Shown here: one piece after another, positions 1 to 5,742 of the stretch
Layout of the letters: each line of letters opens with the position of its first letter
How positions within the stretch are numbered: position 1 is the first letter of the stretch
NCBI GenBank assembly: GCA_947464585.1
Contig: CANHYS010000078.1
Location: forward strand, 1 to 7,856
Reading direction: 5' to 3'
Origin: Planctomycetaceae bacterium
GTDB lineage: Bacteria; Planctomycetota; Planctomycetia; Pirellulales; UBA1268
Length of the DNA: 7,856 nucleotides
Program-made: the position numbers and the translations under genes
The notes under the pieces: model-generated
Database searches by the model: none
Told to the model about the DNA's origin: nothing
What the model saw: only the letters and a program-made list of their open reading frames with translations

Positions 1-1281
1 ACGTTCAGCGGCCACGTCCTGAAGCATCCGCTCCGAGAAGGGCAGCCCCTGTTGTCGATTCAGCTCGCACCGACCGGGCAGGGAGCCCAGCCGGCCGCTG
101 AACCGACGACGTTTCCGCCACCAGCCGCCTACACCAATGCCAGCACGCCGCAGGCGCCTCGTACAGAAGGTGATATCTGGTCGCCGGCAGAACCTGTCAC
201 GACTCAGGCGACTCCTTCCTCGCAACAAGCGGCTCCCCAAGCCGTTTCGCCAGTGGCAGTGCAGCCAGTCGCAGCAACTCCGCCGACGACATCCCTCGCG
301 ATCGCTCCATCCATCGCGCCAGCTATCGCAGCGGCACCCGTAGCCACACCAGTCCAACTCCCAGCGCAGGATACCGTTTCGCCGCAGGAGCCATCGGCCC
401 CAACGGAGCCGGTGGCCGTCGAACCGACCGCAACCGTTGCCGCTGCTGACGGACCTGCGATGGCCACCGATACAACCGGGACCGGGCCTACCTCGACCAG
501 CTCGACCAGCTCGACGAGCGCGGATGTCGGCGCTGCCATCGCGGCGGAGGCTGCCGTCGCGGCGGAGGCTGCCGTCGCGGCGGAGGCTGCCGTCGCAGCG
601 GAGACCGAAGTCGCTGAATCGCCCACACCAGCAGAGCCCGTCTCCGCGCCAGCCACCGGACCCCAGCCGCAGGCTGGGCCTGAGGCCACCGCAGCAGCCG
701 ATGTTGCTCCTCCGGCGGCGCAAGTTGCAGTGAGCGACATGCTGGAAACGGTCGTCGCCAAGCCGGCCGCGCCCGCGGCGCCGACGCCGGCGCCGGCGCC
801 GCTCGCAGTGGCGCCGCCGACACCAGCCGCTCCGGTGACCATCCCGCGGCCCACGCACCTGCGGTATCTCGTGGTTCCGGAGAGCATCGCCGTACAGGCA
901 GATGCCTCCTTTGCGGCACGTCCCGCGGCCCCAGAGCAGCCTGTCACAGAGCCGACGCAGACCGCTCCACAGACCGGATCGCGATCGGGATCGAACGCCG
1001 TTCGCCCCCTGCCGTCGACCACGTCGGCCGATCGCAGCGGCCAGGGCAGGCCGTCGCAGAGCGGACCGCAGGGCAAGACGCCCCAGCGCCAGGGACGCCA
1101 GGCACAGCCCGCCGGTTCTGGAACGCCCGGCAACGCGGCACCACAGCCGCGACTGGGAGCAGTGATGTTTCCGAACCTCTCCGCCGGGATCAGCGCCATC
1201 GATGGACAGATCCGTGGCGGCCAACCGTCACAGGCTCAGGGGCCGAACGCTGCCCAGGCACGGCCGCTCATGGCTCGATGA
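1..1281 (+). CDS. Ala/Pro-rich low-complexity protein, 3' part (5' end outside window)
   Basis: I do not recognise this protein. The frame is open from the left edge, and its first 17 codons have high GC at the third position, so the gene probably begins upstream. A TTG at 52 is a possible internal or true start, which would give 409 residues, but it has only a weak purine stretch before it. After about 25 residues of ordinary sequence (including GHVLKHPLREGQPLLS) the chain becomes very rich in Ala, Pro, Thr and Val. It contains a threefold 6-residue AAEAAV tandem repeat and a Pro/Ala stretch near 774-840. A short, more normal patch with PTHLRYLVVPESI follows, then a Gln/Gly/Ser/Arg-rich tail. 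There are no membrane segments or catalytic motifs in the visible part. It resembles an extended linker or surface/envelope tail, but that is inference. Its last 14 bp overlap the convergent oxidoreductase gene. The frame is more likely real than its long antisense shadow, though composition makes this less than certain. Confidence 0.6.
   Translation, partial: TFSGHVLKHPLREGQPLLSIQLAPTGQGAQPAAEPTTFPPPAAYTNASTPQAPRTEGDIWSPAEPVTTQATPSSQQAAPQAVSPVAVQPVAATPPTTSLAIAPSIAPAIAAAPVATPVQLPAQDTVSPQEPSAPTEPVAVEPTATVAAADGPAMATDTTGTGPTSTSSTSSTSADVGAAIAAEAAVAAEAAVAAEAAVAAETEVAESPTPAEPVSAPATGPQPQAGPEATAAADVAPPAAQVAVSDMLETVVAKPAAPAAPTPAPAPLAVAPPTPAAPVTIPRPTHLRYLVVPESIAVQADASFAARPAAPEQPVTEPTQTAPQTGSRSGSNAVRPLPSTTSADRSGQGRPSQSGPQGKTPQRQGRQAQPAGSGTPGNAAPQPRLGAVMFPNLSAGISAIDGQIRGGQPSQAQGPNAAQARPLMAR
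492..518 (+). repeat. 9-bp tandem repeat, three copies
   Basis: CTCGACCAG occurs twice in a row (492-500, 501-509), followed by CTCGACGAG (510-518). The period is three codons, so the repeat keeps the frame and codes for Ser/Thr-rich sequence just ahead of the 18-bp repeats. Confidence 0.8.
541..612 (+). repeat. 18-bp tandem repeat, three perfect copies plus one diverged
   Basis: Three identical 18-bp units (541-558, 559-576, 577-594; each GCGGCGGAGGCTGCCGTC) are followed by a diverged fourth (595-612). Each unit encodes six residues, giving AAEAAV repeats. The exact DNA identity points to recent slippage expansion. The period is a multiple of three, so copy-number change would lengthen or shorten the protein without a frameshift. 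Confidence 0.9.
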
Positions 1282-2260
1282 CGATTTTGCCCGACAGACT
1301 GCCCGTCCCGTGAATCGTGGCGGACTCCTGCAAGGCATGAGCTTCGGCGACACGATCCAACGGCAAGACCCTGTCGATCAGGGGCTTGAACCGGCCAGCC
1401 GCCATCCAGCGGTTGATGTCCACTGCAGCTGCAGCCTGGCGCGGGGCGGTGGCCTTGAACATCACGAAGCCGAAGAGCCGGCAGCCCTTCACGTAGAACG
1501 GCCCCACAGGAAAGGCCGGCCGCGCGTCCCTGCCGGCCATGATCACCATCCGACCCCCTTCGCCGAGCATCGCCACGGCCTGATCGAAAGCCGGGTCCCG
1601 CAGCGTTTCCCAGTAGACATGCACCCCATCGGGCGCAGCTGACCGCACCGCATCGACCAGGTCGCTGCGGTGGTAGTCGACCACGACATCAGCACCGAGA
1701 TCGCGGACCCGCTCGCACTTTGCCGGCGAGCCTGCCGAGGCGATCACGCGTGCCCCGAGAGCCTTGGCGATCTGCACGACCGCCGAACCGACACCACCGG
1801 AACCACCGTTGACGAAGATCGTCTCGCCGGGGGCGAGCATGCAGTTGCCGACGAGCCCCAGGTGGGCGGTGATCGCCACGAGCGCCGCCGCGGCGGCATC
1901 GCGATCGGAGACGGCATCGGGAGTGCGGTAGAGCCAGCATTCGTCGACCGCTGCCAACTCGGCACAGGTTCCCTGACGGCCGAGGAGTCCCTGGTTCGAT
2001 CCCCACACCCGCATGCCGGGCCGCAGGGTCTCCACTTCTGGCCCCACTGCCACCACCTCGCCAGCCAGGTCGCAGCCGACCACGAAGGGAAACGGGAGCG
2101 GCATGGCCACGGTGCCCGCCCGCACGTAGGTATCGATCGGATTGACGGCAGACGCGCCGATCCGCACGAGCACATCCCGCGGCCCGGGCACAGGATCGGG
2201 AAGCGAGCCGACGTGGATCACGTCTGGGCCACCGGTCTGTGTGATGTATGCGGCCTTCAT
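1268..2260 (-). CDS. NAD(P)H:quinone oxidoreductase-like protein (zinc-free MDR family)
   Basis: This 330-residue protein belongs to the medium-chain dehydrogenase/reductase superfamily and is closest to the quinone oxidoreductase (zeta-crystallin) branch. Those enzymes are cytosolic and pass electrons from NADPH to quinones or other enone-type acceptors. The start MKAAYITQTGGPDVI is typical of the family. The GroES-like N-terminal domain includes AVNPIDTYVRAG (39-50) and GCDLAGEV (62-69). The nucleotide-binding loop NGGSGGVGSAVVQIAK is at 151-166, and the end is SGKIVIEP. Asn stands at position 40, where zinc alcohol dehydrogenases have a catalytic Cys, and the GHE zinc motif is absent, so it should be metal-free. 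The length is normal. I chose the ATG at 2260 over one at 2338 because the longer form adds 26 unrelated residues and overlaps the preceding gene. It lies 7 bp downstream of the zinc-ribbon gene on the same strand, so the two are probably co-transcribed. No strong ribosome binding site is visible. The exact substrate cannot be told from sequence. Confidence 0.88.
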   Translation of the reverse strand: MKAAYITQTGGPDVIHVGSLPDPVPGPRDVLVRIGASAVNPIDTYVRAGTVAMPLPFPFVVGCDLAGEVVAVGPEVETLRPGMRVWGSNQGLLGRQGTCAELAAVDECWLYRTPDAVSDRDAAAAALVAITAHLGLVGNCMLAPGETIFVNGGSGGVGSAVVQIAKALGARVIASAGSPAKCERVRDLGADVVVDYHRSDLVDAVRSAAPDGVHVYWETLRDPAFDQAVAMLGEGGRMVIMAGRDARPAFPVGPFYVKGCRLFGFVMFKATAPRQAAAAVDINRWMAAGRFKPLIDRVLPLDRVAEAHALQESATIHGTGSLSGKIVIEP

Positions 2261-2267
2261 GCTGTCG

Positions 2268-2795
2268 TCAGCTGCGTTTGCCGGATGCGAGGGCCGAAAC
2301 TCCGGCGACCGCAGCCGCCAGCGCACCCAGACCTCCAATGGCGTAGAGCGCCCTGCTCATGCCTTGAGCGAAGCGGGCACGCCGCTGAACGTCGACCTCG
2401 CTACGCATTGGCATTCGATCCACGGTCGAACGGGCGTAGTCATTGAGGGAGCGGTAGAGCGCTGCGTCGTCTCCGGCCTCGATGTTGGCGCGGATCATCG
2501 AGACATCGAATGCCGCCTTCGGCGTCGATCCCACCATCGCGGCGGTTCCCCAGGCCAACGCCGCGCATGCCAAGCCTGCGAGGGCCACTGCATGCGGCAG
2601 TCCCCACCGCGTGGACCGCCCTCCGGCTGCCTGGGATTTGAGCTGGAGTTGGTTCAAATCCCGGAACTTTGGCACCTCGTTGTGCCGGCCACAGGATGGA
2701 CATTCCACCTGTCCCCCGGCCTGTCCCGAGACCACGTCGATCTCGCAGGCACAGCCCGCGCAGGGCAGCAGAAAGACTTTCTTCGCACTGTTCAT
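2268..2795 (-). CDS. Small zinc-ribbon protein with two predicted membrane helices
   Basis: I do not recognise a named family. The 175-residue protein starts with a treble-clef or zinc-ribbon-like knuckle pair, PCAGC (C12, C15) and CPSC (C32, C35), which should bind one zinc ion. A polar stretch follows (RDLNQLQLKSQ, 45-55). Two hydrophobic segments lie at about 68-90 (Ala/Leu-rich) and 148-170 (YAIGGLGALAAAVAGVSAL), separated by a charged loop of roughly 55 residues. It ends in the basic SGKRS. This is a common layout for uncharacterised planctomycete membrane proteins: a zinc ribbon at the N-terminus with a small membrane anchor. The ATG at 2795 is preferred because it sits just before the cysteine motif. 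The upstream in-frame codon at 2834 would add 13 residues of little character. The gene is the first of an apparent two-gene unit with the oxidoreductase; a redox link is only a guess. Either it or a relative may act in protein-protein contacts, since no enzymatic motif is seen. Confidence 0.72.
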   Translation of the reverse strand: MNSAKKVFLLPCAGCACEIDVVSGQAGGQVECPSCGRHNEVPKFRDLNQLQLKSQAAGGRSTRWGLPHAVALAGLACAALAWGTAAMVGSTPKAAFDVSMIRANIEAGDDAALYRSLNDYARSTVDRMPMRSEVDVQRRARFAQGMSRALYAIGGLGALAAAVAGVSALASGKRS

Positions 2796-3242
2796 GATCT
2801 GGTTTCCGCAGCGGGCTCGACTCCACCCAGACACGCCCCATGCACGCAGAGCTTCTCCCGCCGATTTCTTTTACCATTTCAGGCCGCAGGCTCGAATCGT
2901 CGGCGATTTTCCTCGAAAAATTTACTGGCTTTTCTCATCCGACAGGGGCATAATCTTGAGCCCTCCGGAGACCCCACCCATGCAACAGCACCCTGCCACC
3001 GTCCCCGGAATTTCGCCCCAGATCGCCCATCTTGCCGGGGGGTGTGCCGAGGGTGGAAATGGCGCCGCGGTTCACGTCCCTGGCCGAAATGTGGAGCCTG
3101 GGTTTTGGGGCCGGTTTGACCGTGGGGATGTGGGTGGAGTGCGGAACCCGGCGGAACGGTCGGCCACGGAATTCCCGACGCTGGATTTCCGTGGCACTTG
3201 AATCACACTCGCGACACTCCGAATGATGCAACGGGTGGTTTG

Positions 3243-3267
3243 TCTGACTCGTTTCCTCTGACTCGTT
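3243..3267 (+). repeat. 11-bp direct repeat in the sigma-factor leader
   Basis: TCTGACTCGTT occurs at 3243-3253 and again at 3257-3267, a 14-bp period, about 70-90 bp upstream of the sigma factor start. It could be a regulator site or simple slippage; nothing else in the sequence decides. Confidence 0.5.
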
Positions 3268-3321
3268 CCTGATTACTGCTTGCCTGAAGATTGACGATTG
3301 AAGACCGAAGATCGATCCACG

Positions 3322-3327
3322 AAGGAG
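3322..3327 (+). promoter_or_regulatory. Shine-Dalgarno sequence fixing a TTG start
   Basis: AAGGAG lies 7 nt before the TTG at 3335. It is one of only a few good ribosome binding sites in the window and decides the start of the sigma factor. An in-frame TGA at 3299-3301 rules out a longer protein, and the next in-frame ATG falls inside conserved region 1.2. Confidence 0.85.
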
Positions 3328-3334
3328 CTTTGCC

Positions 3335-4930
3335 TTGTACGACTCGCTGCTGGATGAACTCGAGGACGATGTTGTCTCCAATCCCCAAGAGGTTGAGGAG
3401 CTCGCCGACAAGGTCGTCGACGCCGAAGAGGCCGATGCCGACCTGCTCGTCGATGATGCCGACGCAGCCGTGATTCCCGACGCCGAGATCGAGGCGGAAG
3501 CGGAGTCGGAGATCGAGGCGAGTGGCGAAGGAGAAGATGTTCTCATCGAGCAGGTCGAGAACTGGTCTGATGATCCGGTGCGGATGTACCTGACGCAGAT
3601 GGGCGAGATCCCGCTGCTGACCCGCGCCCAGGAGATCTACCTCGCCCGCCAGATCGAAACCACGCGGGCTCAGTTCCGCGCCAAGCTGCTCGAGTGTGAA
3701 TACGTCTGTCAGCAGGCGTTCAAGGTTCTCTCCCGCGTGCATCGGGGCGAACTCCCCTTCGACCGCACGGTGCAGGTGTCGGTCACCGACCGACTCGAGA
3801 AGGAGCAGATCCTCGGCCGGCTGCCGCACAACCTGCGGACGCTCGAGGTGCTGCTGCGTCAAAATCGTGCCGACTATCGCATCTCGCTCTCGAAGAAGAG
3901 GAAGATGGTCGAACGCCGCGAGGCATGGGGTCGCCTGGGCCACCGCCGTCGCCGGTGCGTGCGTTTGATCGAGGAGTTGGGCCTGCGGACCCAGCGGATC
4001 GAGACCATGATCCCCACGCTCGACAACTTCGTCGTGCGGCTGAAGGAACTGCGTAGCAAGATCGAGGCCCACCGCCGGACAAAGCAGCCGCCGACTGGTC
4101 GGCAGAAGCTCGTCGACGAATACCGGGCCATTCTCAAGGCCTGCCAGGAGACGCCCCGCAGCCTCAAGCGGCGGATGGACGAGATCCGCGAGATCTACGC
4201 CCGCTATCAGAAGGCGAAGCGGGGACTGTCTGAAGGGAACCTGCGGCTCGTCGTCTCGATCGCCAAGAAATACCGCAACCGCGGCCTGTCGTTCCTCGAC
4301 CTCATCCAGGAAGGCAATGCCGGCCTGATGCGGGCCGTGGATAAGTTCGAATATCGCCGCGGCTTCAAGTTCTGCACCTATGCAACCTGGTGGATTCGGC
4401 AGGCGATCACCCGCGCGGTGGCCGACCAGAGCCGCACGATCCGCATCCCGGTGCACATGGTGGAGACGATGTCCCGCGTGCGGAACGTCGCCCGTCAGCT
4501 GCTTCAGGAATACGGCCGCGAGCCGACGATCGAGGAGATCGCCGCCCGGGCCGGCACACCGGTGGACGAGACGCGTCGAGTGACGGCGATGAGCCGCTAC
4601 CCGATCAGCCTCGACCGCCCGGTGGGCAACAGCGAAGACAGCCACTTCGGCGACCTGCTGCCCGACACCGGTGCCGAGAATCCGGCCGTGGGTGCCGCTC
4701 AGGAGATGCTCCGCAACCGGATCGCGAAGGTGCTCAAGAGCCTGAGCTACCGGGAGCGGGAGATCATCAAGCTGCGGTATGGGCTGGGCGACGGCTACAG
4801 CTACACGCTGGAAGAGGTGGGCCACATCTTCAAGGTGACGCGTGAGCGGATCCGGCAGATCGAGGCCAAGGCCGTCCGCAAGCTGCAGGCTCCGGCCCGC
4901 AGCGAGGAACTCTCCGGCTTTCTGGATTAA
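3335..4930 (+). CDS. rpoD: RNA polymerase sigma factor, RpoD/SigA type (sigma-70)
   Basis: This 531-residue primary-type sigma factor directs core RNA polymerase to -10/-35 promoters. Residues 1-80 are almost purely acidic (nearly half Asp/Glu, one Lys) and take the place of a folded region 1.1. Region 1.2 begins with [18 protein letters not shown] (80-97). A linker at about 110-290 is unusually Arg/Lys-rich ([22 protein letters not shown]). Region 2 runs about 297-373, with [21 protein letters not shown] and the promoter-melting and -10 recognition helix [18 protein letters not shown]. Region 3 is about 374-430 and includes [13 protein letters not shown]. The sigma finger [11 protein letters not shown] is at 434-444. 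Region 4 (about 461-531) contains the -35-binding helix-turn-helix [20 protein letters not shown]. Conservation with E. coli RpoD in regions 2-4 is very high, so group 1 (housekeeping) is likely, although planctomycetes may carry several such paralogues. Translation starts at TTG. A strong hairpin follows the stop, so the gene is probably monocistronic. Confidence 0.93.
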   Translation: MYDSLLDELEDDVVSNPQEVEELADKVVDAEEADADLLVDDADAAVIPDAEIEAEAESEIEASGEGEDVLIEQVENWSDDPVRMYLTQMGEIPLLTRAQEIYLARQIETTRAQFRAKLLECEYVCQQAFKVLSRVHRGELPFDRTVQVSVTDRLEKEQILGRLPHNLRTLEVLLRQNRADYRISLSKKRKMVERREAWGRLGHRRRRCVRLIEELGLRTQRIETMIPTLDNFVVRLKELRSKIEAHRRTKQPPTGRQKLVDEYRAILKACQETPRSLKRRMDEIREIYARYQKAKRGLSEGNLRLVVSIAKKYRNRGLSFLDLIQEGNAGLMRAVDKFEYRRGFKFCTYATWWIRQAITRAVADQSRTIRIPVHMVETMSRVRNVARQLLQEYGREPTIEEIAARAGTPVDETRRVTAMSRYPISLDRPVGNSEDSHFGDLLPDTGAENPAVGAAQEMLRNRIAKVLKSLSYREREIIKLRYGLGDGYSYTLEEVGHIFKVTRERIRQIEAKAVRKLQAPARSEELSGFLD

Positions 4931-4966
4931 GCGCGAAACACGGCTATCTTGGCCGCCGACTTCACA

Positions 4967-5005
4967 CCCGCAGGGGCCATGCATGGCCCCTGCGGGCTTT
5001 CTTTC
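4967..5005 (+). terminator. Perfect 30-nt palindrome with T-rich tail, likely rho-independent terminator
   Basis: Arms 4967-4981 (CCCGCAGGGGCCATG) and 4982-4996 are exact reverse complements, giving a very strong GC-rich hairpin 36 bp after the sigma factor stop. The tail CTTTCTTTC (4997-5005) is pyrimidine/T-rich, though not a clean T-run. It should end sigma factor transcription before the VOC gene. Confidence 0.72.
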
Positions 5006-5037
5006 GGACTACCGAAGCCTCGCCTTCCGGGCGAGGC
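5003..5037 (+). other. Two further stem-loops in the VOC gene leader
   Basis: TTCGG-ACTA-CCGAA (5003-5016) is followed directly by GCCTCGCC-TTCCG-GGCGAGGC (5017-5037). Both have perfect stems. The second ends 32 bp before the VOC start codon, and the first shares the T-rich tail of the palindrome upstream, so the two could compete in folding. Confidence 0.55.
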
Positions 5038-5069
5038 GAACGTGTCCGCCACCCCGCGAAAGGAACTCG

Positions 5070-5612
5070 ATGATGCATCGCGCACTGCCTACCACGCTTG
5101 TCGCTCTCCTGCTCGCCGTCGGCCCGACGCTCCATGCTGCGGAGCCGGTCGCCTTCCCCCGCACGACGATCGACCTCGGCACGGTCGTGACCGATCTCGA
5201 CAAGAGCGTCCGCTTCTACACCGAAGGCATCGGGTTTCGTGAGCTCAAGGGCTTCGACGTGTCGGCCGACCTCGCCGCGGCCGCCGGTCTCACCGACTCC
5301 AAGCCGCTCTCGATCCGCGTGCTCGTGCTGGGCGAGGGCCCCGAGGCCACGAAGCTGAAGCTCATGCAGGTGGCCGGCACGTCGCCACGCACGGGCGACA
5401 CCGACTTCATTCACTCCCACACCGGATTCCGCTACCTGACGATCATGGTCGCCGACACCAACGCGGCGGTCGAACGGCTGGCGAAACTGGGCGTGAAGCC
5501 GCTGGCGAAGTCACCCGTGGCGTTGCCTGAGTCACTCGCTCCCGGCATGGCTCTCACCTGCGTCCGCGACCCCGACGGCAACATCGTCGAACTGGTCGGA
5601 CCGCGGAAGTAG
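5070..5612 (+). CDS. Exported VOC (glyoxalase/bleomycin-resistance) superfamily protein
   Basis: This 180-residue protein has a clear signal peptide (Met-Met-His-Arg, then a Leu/Ala/Val core at about 8-18, with likely cleavage after HAA at 22-24), so it should act in the periplasm or outside. The mature part is a two-module VOC domain: module one opens with TIDLGTVVTDLDKSVRFYTE (33-52), and module two has GFRYLTIMVADTNAAVERL (119-137) and ends with the family signature DPDGNIVELV (167-176). By eye-alignment to E. coli glyoxalase I, the four metal-ligand positions read Asp35, Lys97, Tyr122 and Glu174 instead of His, Glu, His, Glu. A standard metal-dependent glyoxalase reaction is therefore unlikely; it may bind a small ligand or use different chemistry. 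AAAGGAA (5059-5065) precedes two adjacent ATGs (5070 and 5073), and either could be used. The reading frame stays open upstream through the terminator, but that extension is not coding. It converges on cysC. Confidence 0.87.
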   Translation: MMHRALPTTLVALLLAVGPTLHAAEPVAFPRTTIDLGTVVTDLDKSVRFYTEGIGFRELKGFDVSADLAAAAGLTDSKPLSIRVLVLGEGPEATKLKLMQVAGTSPRTGDTDFIHSHTGFRYLTIMVADTNAAVERLAKLGVKPLAKSPVALPESLAPGMALTCVRDPDGNIVELVGPRK

Positions 5613-5618
5613 GCGATC

Positions 5619-5648
5619 GATCCCCCGGCTCACGCCGGGGGCTTGTAT
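5619..5648 (+). repeat. Intergenic repeat unit, copy 1 (hairpin plus CTTGTAT)
   Basis: A 30-bp unit begins 6 bp after the VOC stop. It holds a perfect stem CCCCCGGC-TCAC-GCCGGGGG (5622-5641) and ends in CTTGTAT. Positions 5620-5648 are identical, base for base, to copy 3. The hairpin could terminate VOC transcription, although the tail is not T-rich. Confidence 0.85.
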
Positions 5649-5670
5649 TACGTCGCAACGCCACCGCCGC

Positions 5671-5700
5671 ATACAAGCCCTGAGCGCAAGCGACGGGATC
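5671..5700 (-). repeat. Intergenic repeat unit, copy 2, inverted and diverged
   Basis: Read on the minus strand, this 30-bp stretch matches copy 1 at 22 of 30 positions with no gaps: both begin GATCCC and end GGGCTTGTAT, and the middle has changed (TCGCTTGCGCTCA). Its ATACAAGCCC can pair with the GGGCTTGTAT of copy 1 across a 22-nt loop. Confidence 0.7.
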
Positions 5701-5713
5701 TCCCAGGCTCACC

Positions 5714-5742
5714 ATCCCCCGGCTCACGCCGGGGGCTTGTAT
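5714..5742 (+). repeat. Intergenic repeat unit, copy 3, overlapping the 3' end of cysC
   Basis: This unit is an exact 29-bp copy of 5620-5648. Its stem is 5716-5723 with 5728-5735, and the four-base loop (5724-5727) carries the complement of the cysC TGA. The unit therefore encodes the last residues of CysC (YKPPA) and may also serve as its terminator. Confidence 0.88.

Larger units (their letters stand above)
2796..3334. other. Divergent intergenic/leader region, no confident gene
   Basis: This 539-bp stretch separates the minus-strand zinc-ribbon gene from the plus-strand sigma factor gene and should hold both promoters. It contains an AT-richer patch at about 2866-2955, within which AATCG-TCGG-CGATT (2895-2908) forms a short inverted repeat. 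A possible plus-strand -10, CATAAT, is at 2949-2954, but I see no good -35. It is followed by GGAG (2967-2970), 9 nt before an ATG at 2980 that opens a 73-codon ORF ending at 3201. A second small ORF (ATG 3059 to 3226, 55 codons, preceded by GAGGGTGG) overlaps it in another frame. Neither has convincing protein character. Closer to the sigma gene there are two 11-bp direct repeats and a run of GAAGAT/GATTGA-like motifs (3286-3317). A long leader for the sigma gene is plausible. Confidence 0.5.

Noticed and set aside
204..1199. 331-codon open frame on the minus strand inside the Ala/Pro-rich gene
   Set aside because: Its protein is equally low in complexity and mirrors the repeat units. The plus frame is preferred for its third-position GC at the 5' end and its continuity from the window edge, but certainty is only moderate.
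1202..3201. Several long plus-strand frames opposite the oxidoreductase and zinc-ribbon genes (starting near 1202, 1670, 2142, 2482)
   Set aside because: They are antisense to genes with recognisable motifs and have no protein family character of their own.
3203..4984. 593-codon open frame on the minus strand
   Set aside because: It is the antisense shadow of the sigma factor gene, which has unmistakable family motifs; the shadow's long length follows from high GC and codon bias.
4842..5069. Upstream extension of the VOC gene frame
   Set aside because: The frame is open but passes through the sigma factor's last codons and the terminator palindrome. A signal peptide and ribosome binding site place the start at 5070 or 5073.
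5619..5742. CRISPR array
   Set aside because: There are only three units, one of them inverted, with unequal spacing (22 and 13 bp) and no cas genes; this is a short interspersed repeat instead.
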